A stretch of DNA of 10,491 nucleotides from JAUWKC01 sp035529895 (lineage in GTDB: Bacteria; Planctomycetota; Phycisphaerae; Sedimentisphaerales; Anaerobacaceae): contig DATKVV010000081.1 in NCBI GenBank assembly GCA_035529895.1, positions 1 through 10,491 on the forward strand. The letters are read 5' to 3'. This document shows, one piece after another, positions 1-6,691 of the stretch (positions are counted from its first letter, which is position 1; the number at the start of each line of letters is the position of its first letter). The translations under genes and the position numbers were made by a program. The notes beneath the pieces are model-generated. The model saw nothing but the letters and a program-made list of their open reading frames with translations, made no database searches and was not told the DNA's origin.

Positions 1-1
1 C

Positions 2-115
2 CATCTGCCGTATGGCAAGAACAACTATCGTGTTGCGATCCCTGACTTGACGATCCTGAAAGCCAACTGGAATATTCCTAATGGTCCCGATCCCAACTGC
101 TTTGCGGGCTATTGA
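2..115 (+). CDS. C-terminal fragment of a dockerin-like secreted protein (5' end outside window)
   Basis: An open frame enters from the left edge and stops at TGA 113-115, leaving 37 residues. The fragment contains V-A-I-P-D-L-T-I-L-K-A-N-W-N, followed by a Pro/Asn-rich end with one Cys. A hydrophobic/Asp pattern followed by L-x-x-x-N-W is how the second half of dockerin-like C-terminal modules reads in Planctomycetota exoproteins. From this I infer the tail of an exported protein with a calcium-binding dockerin-type module; the catalytic or binding part lies outside the window. An intrinsic terminator begins 40 bp after the stop, so this is the last gene of its transcript. Dockerin assignment from so few residues is tentative; the reading frame itself is convincing. 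Confidence 0.6.
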   Translation, partial: HLPYGKNNYRVAIPDLTILKANWNIPNGPDPNCFAGY

Positions 116-155
116 GATTAAGCTTCAAGTACCGGTTTGAAGGTTTGTGGTTTAG

Positions 156-192
156 AAAAAGGCCGTAAGTGACTGCCGCTCACAGCCTTTTT
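156..192 (+). terminator. Intrinsic terminator after the left-edge gene
   Basis: AAAAAGGC (156-163) pairs with GCCTTTTT (185-192), and an inner GTGA/TCAC helix extends the stem around a short loop. The A-tract/U-tract arrangement allows termination on both strands. It lies 40 bp downstream of the stop at 115 and directly upstream of the group II intron relic. Confidence 0.75.
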
Positions 193-375
193 ATTTGGTT
201 TGGCGGGCAGGGCACACCCGCTTGGAGCGGGGATGCTGGCTGGGAAGTTAAGGTCAAGTTCTTTGAGGGCCTGACAGGGGGAACCGTTAGTCGCACCGCA
301 AGGGTTTCAGCCGCGAGGCTGAATCTGAAGGAAGCCGCAGGTAAAACGCCATCCCGACAAACAGCAATCGCATAA

Positions 376-1043
376 GAGGCTTATCTTCGCGCCCATTGGC
401 CGCCTATCAAACAGCAACTGTTGTCAGGTCGGTATACTCCGAGTCCAGTCCGGCGAGTGGAGACGCTCAAGCCGGACGGCAAAGGGATGCGACAATTGGC
501 CATTCCCACGGTAGTTGACCGGCTCATCCAACAGGCGTTGCATCAAGGTCAACCAGGCCAAGAGCGTGGTTTCGAGGCCTTGGCATCGACCATTCCTCGG
601 CTACATTATGACGTTTCACAAACAGCCACGCCTCAAAGTAGCCTCTGCGAGCGTCAAACGCCTCAAGGCAAGCTCAGGGATTTGTTCCGAAGGGGTCGAG
701 GTAGTAATTTGGCAAGGTTTATCGCGGAGTTGACGCCGATTCTGCGAGGCTGGATTCACTATTTCCGGCTGGCGGAAGTTAAGCGTGTTTTCGAAGAGTT
801 TGACGGCCGGCTGCGGCGTAAATTGCGTTGTATGCTTTGGCGTCAATGGAAACGCACCTACACTCGCGCCAAGAACCTGATAAAACGCGGCTTGGACAAG
901 GAGCACGCGTTAAAATCGGCCATGAATGGTCGCGAACCCTGGCGGAATTCCGGGGCCTCGAATATGCACGCATGTTTTCCCAAGCGTTACTTGGTCTTGT
1001 CTCGCTGCTGGATTATCTGCATCGTCTGCAGCGCGCTATATGA
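376..1043 (+). pseudogene. Broken group II intron reverse transcriptase/maturase (LtrA-type)
   Basis: The intact protein would reverse-transcribe and splice its host intron. Here the frame begins inside the RT N-terminal region (Y-L-R-A-H-W-P, about 382) without a start codon. It continues through V-R-R-V-E and I-P-T-V-V-D-R-L-I-Q-Q-A to about 545. It then jumps to the end of the RT domain (V-N-Q-A-K-S-V-V-S-R-P-W) in another frame, so the middle of the palm, including the catalytic YADD motif, is missing. A one-base loss near 667-670 returns it to the first frame for the maturase X domain (R-G-W-I-H-Y-F, then L-W-R-Q-W-K-R). A further shift near 988-993 puts the conserved end (G-L-V-S-L-L-D) in a third frame, ending at TGA 1041-1043. 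Two deletions plus two frameshifts make it non-functional. A 236-codon open frame from 421 to 1131 exists by chance read-through and is not the real product. Confidence 0.85.
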
Positions 1044-1114
1044 ACCGCCATGGTACGGACCCGTATGCCAGGTGGTGTGGGGGACGGCGGGAGCAATCCC
1101 GCCTCCTACCCGAT
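1044..1114 (+). ncRNA. Group II intron domains V and VI (remnant)
   Basis: Domain V (1044-1076): lower stem ACCGCC/GGTGGT extended by TGG/CCA, bulge TG at 1066-1067, upper stem TACG/CGTA. The catalytic triad position reads CGC (1046-1048). Domain VI (about 1078-1108): GGCGGG/CCCGCC hairpin with an AGCAAT loop, then CTACC carrying the probable branch A. An unpaired A1050 and altered bulge bases suggest decay of the ribozyme core. Confidence 0.65.
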
Positions 1115-1177
1115 CCGAGCATGTTCGATAACTTGGATGTGAGACTTCCACTGAACAGACAGAATAGTTTTTTAAAA

Positions 1178-1206
1178 TTGACACGGAAGTTCGGGCAGTC
1201 TATAAT
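1178..1206 (+). promoter_or_regulatory. Consensus sigma70 promoter of sppA
   Basis: The -35 box TTGACA (1178-1183) and -10 box TATAAT (1201-1206) both match consensus at 6 of 6 positions with the ideal 17-bp spacer. Transcription should start near 1213, leaving a leader of about 32 nt before the ATG at 1245. It sits 64 bp past the intron relic, so sppA transcription does not depend on the upstream region. Confidence 0.85.
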
Positions 1207-1244
1207 TTTGTGAAACAGCGGGTCTTTTTTCGAAAGGGCTTATC

Positions 1245-2324
1245 ATGGATTTCGACCAGAACAACAGTCTTTCGGGGCCGGGGCCGCAGGAAGGGCCGGA
1301 AGAACTACGGCCGGAGGCGGTACAGCCAATCCCTGCCGGGCCTGACATGACGCGCCCGCAGGTGAACAAGCTCAAAAAGCGAAGCGGCTGGCGGATCTTC
1401 TGGGGCATCATCTTGGCCCTGTCCATCCTCGCAAATATCGTGCTGTTCCTGATGGTAATCGCGATGGGCACCTTTTTTGTTATAGGGCAGGAGGGCGTCT
1501 TCACCGAAGAAGTGATACGAGATGGGCCTCGAACGACAAAAATTGCCGTGGTCAGGCTCCAGGGCATAATAGATGACGACCAGGCCCGCGATGTTTACAG
1601 GCAGTTGAAACGTGCGCGCCAGGACGACCGGGTTAAAGGGATAATTCTTCGCGTCAATTCGCCGGGCGGGACGGTTTCCGGCAGCGACCGCATATATAAC
1701 GAGATTCAGCACAAAACCGACAAGCCCGTCGTTGCGTTTATGCAGGGCGTCGCTGCTTCGGGCGGCTACTATGCGTCTGTCGCATGCGATAAAATTGTTG
1801 CTGAGCCGACTACTATTACCGGCTCGGTCGGCGTAATTGCGGGCTACATGGTTCTGCAGGAGTTTCTCGAAGAGAAGCTCGGCATTCAGCCTGTTATTGT
1901 CAAGTCAGGCAAGAAAAAAGATTGGCCAAGCTCTTTCAGGGTTCCGAGCGAGGAGGAAAAGCAGTACGTCTATGAAAAACTCATTACGCCGGCGTACGAG
2001 AGATTCCTCGCGGTTGTTGCCGAAGGCAGACAGTCGGTCCTGACGTTGGACGACATCAGACCGCTGGCTGATGGCAGTATATACGGCGCCAAGGAGGCGC
2101 AGGATGAGAAGCTGATAGACAAGATTGGCTATCTTGATGATGCGATAGACCAGGTTAAATCACTGGCCGAAATTGAGAAGGCCCAGGTAGTAGAGTACCG
2201 CAAGCCTTTTTCTTTCACCGACCTTTTAGAGGCACAAGGCAGGAGCATCCCGAAAATCGACAAGAGGACGCTTTTCGAGCTCAGGACGCCCGAGTTGCTT
2301 TATCTTTGGACTATGTGGGATTGA
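1245..2324 (+). CDS. sppA: Signal peptide peptidase SppA, membrane-anchored serine protease (family S49)
   Basis: The 359-aa product should cleave remnant signal peptides and other hydrophobic segments in the cytoplasmic membrane. Residues 1-43 form a Pro/Gly/Glu-rich cytoplasmic tail ending in basic residues. A single membrane anchor spans about 49-80 (tryptophan then Ile/Leu/Val-rich). The S49 domain covers about 98-310. V-N-S-P-G-G (137-142) forms the oxyanion region, Ser172 in A-A-S-G-G-Y-Y is the expected nucleophile, and Lys225 in S-G-K-K-K-D is the expected general base. The 53-residue spacing matches the Ser/Lys dyad of the short, Bacillus-type single-domain SppA. The start is supported by GAAAGG at 1232-1237 with a 7-nt spacer and by the promoter upstream. 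It appears monocistronic. Identification is firm. Confidence 0.95.
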   Translation: MDFDQNNSLSGPGPQEGPEELRPEAVQPIPAGPDMTRPQVNKLKKRSGWRIFWGIILALSILANIVLFLMVIAMGTFFVIGQEGVFTEEVIRDGPRTTKIAVVRLQGIIDDDQARDVYRQLKRARQDDRVKGIILRVNSPGGTVSGSDRIYNEIQHKTDKPVVAFMQGVAASGGYYASVACDKIVAEPTTITGSVGVIAGYMVLQEFLEEKLGIQPVIVKSGKKKDWPSSFRVPSEEEKQYVYEKLITPAYERFLAVVAEGRQSVLTLDDIRPLADGSIYGAKEAQDEKLIDKIGYLDDAIDQVKSLAEIEKAQVVEYRKPFSFTDLLEAQGRSIPKIDKRTLFELRTPELLYLWTMWD

Positions 2325-2597
2325 ACAGCGTGCTGTCATCGTTGTTGCAGGTCGGGTTGGAGGGGACGCAAGAATAGCGTGCCCACAGAGAGGCTGGATT
2401 TCTTTCGCAAACCAGAAGGGTCGCAATCCTTGCGGCTTTTCGCAATGGTACAGCCAGGCGCGAAAACTGCCTCGGCAGCTTGTCAAACCGCAATCTTTTA
2501 TCAAAATCGCCAGTGATGCATAGAGGTTTACTGCTTCAGGTATGCCGGCCGCCCCCAAGACGGCTTGTCCGGACGGTGGATAAAAAACCGGATTGCT
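2325..2597. other. Convergent intergenic region between sppA and a minus-strand gene
   Basis: This 273-bp spacer separates convergently transcribed genes. I see no gene in it. A small perfect hairpin, CGCAA-TCC-TTGCG (2422-2434), is followed by a short T-run on the plus strand and could be a weak terminator for sppA. Open frames here (for example minus 2311-2493 and 2226-2558) lack ribosome sites and family features. Confidence 0.5.
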
Positions 2598-3659
2598 TTA
2601 CAACGGCCACTCGTTTGGGCAGTAATCGAGCCAGAAATCGGCAAGAACAGCGTAGTCGGCGAAATCAACGTCGTTGCTGTCGTCCAGGTCAAAGCCGAGG
2701 TCGCCTCCCTCCTGAAGCCATTCGAGCGCGAACGCGGCAAGGTCATCGAAGCCCACCATGCAGACGGGGATGGTGAAACCGGCCGTGCCTGCCATCGCGC
2801 CCGCCCAGCAGCCGCCATATTGGACCGAACAACTATGGAAACTTTCTTCCGTGAGCACAAACTGTGCCTCGTAGCCGCCCGCCGGCAACATCACCCCGCC
2901 CACCGGCAAACGCTCCCACTCACCGAAGATTTGCACTGTGGCCGGACCGTAGTTGGCGTCATATGCGGCAGAGCAGGGGTCAGGGTCGAACGTAGCGCTC
3001 CTGACGGGGCCGTCATACAACGTGGGTGCACGCTGCGATGTCTTCCAGAGCACGTGGTAGCTGCTGTCCGCCCGAAAGTCGAATACCGCGCTGCCGTCGT
3101 TATCGGTAATAAAGTAATCAAACAGCAGATAGCCCGTGTACTTATAATGCTTGCCTGTCGGGCTGGTCGTGTCGTTGATGTCACACCGCTCAAAATACAC
3201 GTAATCATTGGGATTGGGCGAATTGCCGTCCCCCTTGTTGTTAAGGTTCTGCCCGTTGACCCACGCCGTGCCGTTCCATTCCTCCTGCCACCAGCGACCC
3301 GTAAGACCAATGTTCTCGTTGCCAGGCATGCCGGAAGTACCGGCAAGTTTCAACTGATAAGCAAAGTTCGGCTTAAGATTGAAAGCCGTCAGTGTGCCGT
3401 ACAGCGTATTGGCGTCGGTTGAGTAGTTCACCTCTGCCGCCGCCTGCGTGTAGTTGTAGCTGTTTCGATAGCTCTCGGCGTAGTTCTGGTCGGCCGCATC
3501 CCTCCAGCGGTACTGTCCCGTGGGACTGGCTGTGCCCGAATCGATGTCCTCCAGTGCCACCGTGCTGTAGCCGCCGGCAAGCGGGGGCGTAACCATCAGC
3601 GCTGTCCCAAAAAGCAAGCCAGACCAAAGTACTTTGACTTTTGTCTTCATACCATTCAT
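2598..3659 (-). CDS. Exported protein of unknown function with dockerin-like C-terminus
   Basis: The 353-aa product begins with a Sec-type signal peptide (basic M-K-T-K-V-K-V, then a hydrophobic run to about residue 30, likely cleaved near G-G/Y-S). The body (about 40-295) is rich in Tyr, Asn, Gly and Trp with alternating hydrophobics, as in an extracellular beta-sandwich; two Cys-containing stretches could form disulfides. I do not recognise a catalytic family. The C-terminal 50 residues look like a Planctomycetota dockerin-type module: a helix F-D-D-L-A-A-F-A-L-E-W-L (304-315), an EF-hand-like loop from D324 to D335, then Y-A-V-L-A-D-F-W and the ending C-P-N-E-W-P-L. The start could also be the ATG at 3650, three codons downstream; neither has a clear ribosome site. 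It has its own promoter and lies downstream of another exported gene whose terminator separates the two. Confidence 0.85.
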   Translation of the reverse strand: MNGMKTKVKVLWSGLLFGTALMVTPPLAGGYSTVALEDIDSGTASPTGQYRWRDAADQNYAESYRNSYNYTQAAAEVNYSTDANTLYGTLTAFNLKPNFAYQLKLAGTSGMPGNENIGLTGRWWQEEWNGTAWVNGQNLNNKGDGNSPNPNDYVYFERCDINDTTSPTGKHYKYTGYLLFDYFITDNDGSAVFDFRADSSYHVLWKTSQRAPTLYDGPVRSATFDPDPCSAAYDANYGPATVQIFGEWERLPVGGVMLPAGGYEAQFVLTEESFHSCSVQYGGCWAGAMAGTAGFTIPVCMVGFDDLAAFALEWLQEGGDLGFDLDDSNDVDFADYAVLADFWLDYCPNEWPL

Positions 3660-3736
3660 TCGGCAAAAACAGGCCCCCGCATCTTCCCCCGATTAACCGC
3701 TGTCAGGATGCAGGGGCCACAGAGAATTATGCTTTA

Positions 3737-3764
3737 ATTATGGCCGGTCGGGCAATTATGTCAA
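3737..3764 (-). promoter_or_regulatory. Promoter of the dockerin-tailed exported protein
   Basis: On the minus strand a perfect TTGACA (3764-3759) is followed after 16 bp by CATAAT (3742-3737), 5 of 6 to consensus. Transcription should begin near 3730, giving a leader of about 70 nt to the start at 3659. Confidence 0.65.
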
Positions 3765-3803
3765 GACATGAAAATGACCGATAATGAGGCAGTGAACGAC
3801 CAG

Positions 3804-3836
3804 AAAATAAAAGCGGTGCTGCCGAGAGCACCGCTT
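3804..3836 (-). terminator. Intrinsic terminator of the 128-aa exported protein gene
   Basis: A perfect 10-bp stem, AAGCGGTGCT (3811-3820) with AGCACCGCTT (3827-3836), has a 6-nt loop. Read on the minus strand it is followed by TTTTATTTT. It starts about 30 bp after the stop codon of the minus-strand gene at 3868 and insulates it from the next minus-strand gene. Confidence 0.9.
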
Positions 3837-3867
3837 CAAGAGGTAGGTTTGCGACCGATTGCTGCGT

Positions 3868-4254
3868 CTAACGGCTGCGCAGCACCGTTTCGTTGGCGTC
3901 GTTGTTAATAGCGACCGGCAGATGCGCCGAATGGTCTCCTTCAAGGTCGACGTTCAGATTTCCACTGCCGTTTTTTCTTGTGGTGAACATGCCGATGGAG
4001 TGGAAACCTTCGGGCGCTTTCAGATGCGCCGTGTAGTTCATATCAGCTTTCAGACCCCAGCAGTTTATCTCAACCATCGTCTTGTCCCGGCCTTGGGCAT
4101 AGTTCAGAATCGCGTGCCCGGATGCGTTTGGCTCAATAGGATTTTCTGCCGGGCAGGGCAGCAATTCTACCTTCACTGCCGCAGCCAGCGCAACCGCAGC
4201 CGCAAGCAAAACAACCGACACAACACAAATCAATCCGACTTTCTTTCCTGACAT
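3868..4254 (-). CDS. Small exported protein of unknown function
   Basis: I place the start at the ATG at 4254 because AGGAG lies 7 nt upstream on the minus strand; an in-frame ATG at 4317 would put 21 residues ahead of the signal peptide. The 128-aa product has a signal peptide (M-S-G-K-K, then Val/Leu/Ala-rich to about residue 26). The mature part of about 100 residues is predicted beta-rich, with Cys34 and Cys65 as a possible disulfide. It contains G-L-K-A-D-M-N-Y-T-A-H-L-K and T-T-R-K-N-G-S-G-N-L-N-V-D-L, a pattern typical of small extracellular beta-sandwich domains. I know no named family for it. A clear terminator follows, so it appears monocistronic. A periplasmic or secreted location is inferred from the signal peptide. 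Confidence 0.8.
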   Translation of the reverse strand: MSGKKVGLICVVSVVLLAAAVALAAAVKVELLPCPAENPIEPNASGHAILNYAQGRDKTMVEINCWGLKADMNYTAHLKAPEGFHSIGMFTTRKNGSGNLNVDLEGDHSAHLPVAINNDANETVLRSR

Positions 4255-4650
4255 TGCTTTTCTCCTGTTTGAATTTTGCAAACCTGTTTTCGCTTCATAA
4301 AACACGCTACAGCTCACGGACAGTTCTTACATAGCCCTCCTTTCTGCCCCCTTTCACGAGCCAAATCCACTAAGTCGCGCTGCACGCGTTATCATTCCTC
4401 GATGCAGTGACTATCGCTGACCATTTAACCAAAGGGCCAGACACTGTAAATCAGTGCAAATGCTGTTTTTGCCGCCGGCACAAGTCCCCTTATTGGCTAT
4501 GGGACTCTAACCTATACCCAAAGTAGTAAACAATAAATGTGCTTTTCGAATGCCAATGATATGACCGGCAAAAATACAATATGCGGGGCGCCAAAGCAGT
4601 CATCCCCATTGTCCGGATGTGCCTTCTTTTTGTCGGCTGTCCCCCCTCCG
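4255..4650. other. Intergenic region with small hairpins, no gene seen
   Basis: About 396 bp between two minus-strand genes. The part near 4255-4320 must hold the leader and promoter of the 128-aa gene, but I could not identify convincing -35/-10 boxes. Two short inverted repeats are visible: CACTG-TAAAT-CAGTG (4442-4456) and AGTCCC/GGGACT around a 12-nt loop (4483-4506). Their role is unknown; no tRNA or recognisable riboswitch fold is apparent. Confidence 0.5.
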
Positions 4651-5133
4651 CTAACTTGTGCCTTGGTAAAACCTTTCTATGTCCCTCGCCACAATCTCCG
4701 CGAGAATTTTATCGCCCTCCGATTGTGCCGGCATAAATCGCTCGACAGCCTGACCGCCCGGCTCAGCTTCCGACTCCGTAGCGGTAGTACCCTTTCGTTC
4801 GCTTGGCCCCCTCCTTCTGACCGCGGTGATTTTGCGATGCTCGGCCATAATCTCTTCAGCCAGATCGAATCTCGGTATATCGCTTCTTTCCCGCTGCTCG
4901 CCCGCAGACTCAGCCGGAGCTTCCGCAGCATCTTTTCCGGGTGCTCTTGCCGCTTCGCGTGATTTTTCAGTCGAAGCACTCACGGCGCCTGCGTCCTCGC
5001 TCCCCTCTTGCGACTTAGCCTCTCGCTGCGTCTCTTGCCTGTACGGCGGTACTATGTCCGCAGCGCGAAGAATATCCGCCTTGCACTGCAAGATGTCATC
5101 GTCAATTTGTTCGTTCCTATCGGCCTCGTTCAC
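4651..5133 (-). CDS. Hypothetical charged protein, divergent from the photolyase operon
   Basis: The start is the GTG at 5133, chosen because GAGGAGG lies 6 nt upstream on the minus strand; the frame stays open upstream to 5271 but without such a site. The 160-aa product has three parts. The N-terminal stretch (1-35) is acidic and probably helical. A low-complexity linker (about 36-85) is rich in Ala, Glu, Ser and Arg. The C-terminal part includes I-P-R-F-D-L-A-E-E-I-M-A-E (86-98), a basic patch K-I-T-A-V-R-R-R and a final helix I-L-A-E-I-V-A-R-D-I-E-R (143-154). There is no signal peptide or membrane segment, so it should be cytoplasmic. I do not recognise a family. The strong ribosome site and ordered ends around a disordered middle suggest a real gene, perhaps a small adaptor-like protein; no function can be assigned. 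Confidence 0.7.
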   Translation of the reverse strand: MNEADRNEQIDDDILQCKADILRAADIVPPYRQETQREAKSQEGSEDAGAVSASTEKSREAARAPGKDAAEAPAESAGEQRERSDIPRFDLAEEIMAEHRKITAVRRRGPSERKGTTATESEAEPGGQAVERFMPAQSEGDKILAEIVARDIERFYQGTS

Positions 5134-5160
5134 CCGCAGCCTCCTCGAAAAACGGCTCTT

Positions 5161-5174
5161 GACTACGCATAGTC
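5161..5174. promoter_or_regulatory. Inverted repeat in a divergent intergenic region, possible operator
   Basis: GACTA-CGCA-TAGTC is a 14-bp near-palindrome (12 of 14 positions symmetric). It lies 28 bp upstream of the GTG start of the 160-aa gene and about 90 bp upstream of the photolyase -10 box. It could bind a dimeric regulator or lie in the leader of the minus-strand gene. It does not match the usual LexA-type boxes I know. Confidence 0.3.
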
Positions 5175-5240
5175 TAACAAAATTGTCTGCATTAATCAAT
5201 AATATAGCTCCTGCCGTATATTCTTGGCCTGCTTTTTTTC

Positions 5241-5268
5241 TCGATATGCGCCACGGATGGTATATAAT
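5241..5268 (+). promoter_or_regulatory. Candidate promoter of the photolyase operon
   Basis: A perfect TATAAT -10 box (5263-5268) is preceded after 16 bp by TCGATA (5241-5246), 4 of 6 to the -35 consensus. The predicted start near 5275 gives a leader of about 48 nt to the ATG at 5323. Confidence 0.5.
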
Positions 5269-5322
5269 CAAATTACTTTTGGGGTATTTTCAGAGCACAG
5301 TTATTCATTTGACCTGACTCGA

Positions 5323-6681
5323 ATGATTCAGCCGGAACGACTAAAAACCTTGAACCACAAGCCGCTTCGCGACAGAAAGTACGTTCTCTATTGGATGCAG
5401 GCCGCCCAGCGCTCCGAATATAACCACGCCCTCGAGTACGCCATTCAAACCGCCAACAAGCTCAACAAGCCTCCTGTCGTCGTATTCGGCTTGACCGACG
5501 ATTACCCCGAAGCAAACCTCCGGCATTATTACTTCATGCTCCAGGGACTCCGCGAGGTCCGCACCGCCCTCGAAGCCAAAGGAATACAAATGGTAATTCG
5601 GCGCGGGACGCCCGATTTGAGCGCTGTGGAGTTATCCCGACAGGCGGCCCTGGTTATCGTCGATGCCGGCCACTTGCGCATTCAAAGACAATGGCGAAAA
5701 AAGGCCGCAGCGCAAATTGACTGTCCCTTATATGAGATTCAGACCAATCTTATTGTCCCCGTCGAAGAAGCGTCGGTCAAAGAGGAGTTTTCCGCAGGAA
5801 CCTTCAGACCCAGGATAACAAAAAAACTTGACCGGTATCTAATCCCGCTCAAACACAGAAAGCCCAAACTCGACTCGCTTGCCTTGAAATTCGACAGCTT
5901 TGATATAGGCGACATTGACAAGGCCGTCGCAGCCCTCAATATCGACCGCAGCGTTGGAAAGGTAAATGCCTTCCACGGAGGCGCCAGCGAAGCCAAACGA
6001 CGTCTGCGGGACTTTTTGAAAAATAAGCTCGACAGCTATGCAGAGCTTCGAAACGACCCGACCCTCGATTACCTTTCCGGTATGAGCCCTTATCTTCACT
6101 TCGGCCAAATCTCGCCGCTCTACATCGCCCTCGAAGTTATGAAAACCGACAGCCCCGGCAAAGACGCGTACCTCGAAGAGCTTATCGTGCGAAGAGAGCT
6201 AAGTCATAATTTCGTCTTCTACAACGATAAATACGATAGCTTCGAAGGCCTGCCGCCCTGGGCAAAGGCAACCCTCAATTTCCACCGCCGCGACAAAAGG
6301 CAGTACCTCTATTCGCTCGACCAATTCGAACAAGCCAAAACGCATGACCCCTACTGGAACGCCGCCCAGAAAGAAATGGTCCTCACAGGCAGGATGCACA
6401 GCTACATGAGAATGTACTGGGGCAAAAAAATTCTCGAATGGAGCAGAAACCCACAGGTCGGATTCAAAATCGCGCTGTATCTTAATAACAAGTATGAGCT
6501 GGATGGGAGAGACCCAAACGGCTTTACGGGCGTCGCCTGGTGCTTCGGAAAGCACGACCGCGCCTGGGCCGAAAGGCCCGTTCTCGGAAAAATCCGCTAC
6601 ATGAACGCGGCCGGACTCGAAAGAAAATTCAACGCCGATCAATATGTGAAAAAAATCGAATGTCTCGAAAGTGCCCAATAA
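5323..6681 (+). CDS. phr: Class II deoxyribodipyrimidine (CPD) photolyase
   Basis: The 452-aa enzyme should use FADH- and blue/near-UV light to split cyclobutane pyrimidine dimers. The N-terminal alpha/beta photolyase domain covers about 18-150 (V-L-Y-W-M-Q-A-A-Q-R-S at 21-31, P-V-V-V-F-G-L at 51-57). The FAD-binding helical domain covers about 220-445: Y-L-S-G-M-S-P-Y-L-H-F-G-Q (250-262), E-E-L-I-V-R-R-E-L (285-293), H-S-Y-M-R-M-Y-W-G-K (359-368) and Y-L-N-N-K-Y-E-L-D-G-R-D-P-N-G (386-400). The R-M-Y-W and D-G-R-D-P-N-G blocks are class II signatures. I chose the ATG at 5323 (M-I-Q-P) because the predicted transcript starts after the alternative start at 5224, and 452 aa is a normal class II length. 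No good Shine-Dalgarno site precedes it. It heads a three-gene operon. Confidence 0.95.
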   Translation: MIQPERLKTLNHKPLRDRKYVLYWMQAAQRSEYNHALEYAIQTANKLNKPPVVVFGLTDDYPEANLRHYYFMLQGLREVRTALEAKGIQMVIRRGTPDLSAVELSRQAALVIVDAGHLRIQRQWRKKAAAQIDCPLYEIQTNLIVPVEEASVKEEFSAGTFRPRITKKLDRYLIPLKHRKPKLDSLALKFDSFDIGDIDKAVAALNIDRSVGKVNAFHGGASEAKRRLRDFLKNKLDSYAELRNDPTLDYLSGMSPYLHFGQISPLYIALEVMKTDSPGKDAYLEELIVRRELSHNFVFYNDKYDSFEGLPPWAKATLNFHRRDKRQYLYSLDQFEQAKTHDPYWNAAQKEMVLTGRMHSYMRMYWGKKILEWSRNPQVGFKIALYLNNKYELDGRDPNGFTGVAWCFGKHDRAWAERPVLGKIRYMNAAGLERKFNADQYVKKIECLESAQ

Positions 6682-6691
6682 AGGCGCGACT

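Larger units (their letters stand above)
290..1114 (+). mobile_element. Degenerate group II intron relic
   Basis: The left part (about 290-380) has the non-coding sequence style found just upstream of LtrA-type intron ORFs: paired GCCGCGAGGC-like elements, then GAAGGAAGCCGCAGG and AATCGCATAAGAGGC. It runs directly into a maturase remnant (376-1043). After the maturase, domain V is visible at 1044-1076: ACCGCC pairs with GGTGGT, the upper stem is TACG/CGTA with a 4-nt loop, and there is a 2-nt TG bulge. Domain VI follows (GGCGGG 1086-1091 with CCCGCC 1098-1103), with a candidate branch-point A at 1108 and a 3' end near 1114. The 5' boundary is uncertain because much of domain I appears deleted. 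An extra A at 1050 disturbs the domain V stem. With a broken protein and a damaged ribozyme, the element is almost certainly immobile. Confidence 0.75.

Noticed and set aside
169..375. 68-codon plus-strand frame
   Set aside because: It reads through the intron's non-coding leader, including known-style RNA elements; it has no ribosome site or family features.
421..1131. 236-codon plus-strand frame as an intact RT
   Set aside because: It lacks the RT catalytic core, switches between in-frame and out-of-frame homology, and runs through domains V and VI into non-coding sequence. It is treated as a pseudogene.
2226..2558. 110-codon minus-strand frame between sppA and the dockerin protein
   Set aside because: It overlaps the end of sppA antisense, has no ribosome site and does not resemble a known protein.
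2565..3422. 285-codon plus-strand frame
   Set aside because: It is antisense to the exported dockerin-tailed gene, whose signal peptide, promoter and C-terminal module are clear; the plus frame shows no domain.
4255..4650. tRNA or riboswitch in the intergenic region
   Set aside because: Only two short isolated hairpins are seen; no cloverleaf, T-loop motif or recognised aptamer core is present.
4537..4962. 141-codon plus-strand frame
   Set aside because: It is antisense to the 160-aa gene with the strong GAGGAGG site; the composition is a mirror of the Ala/Glu-rich linker.
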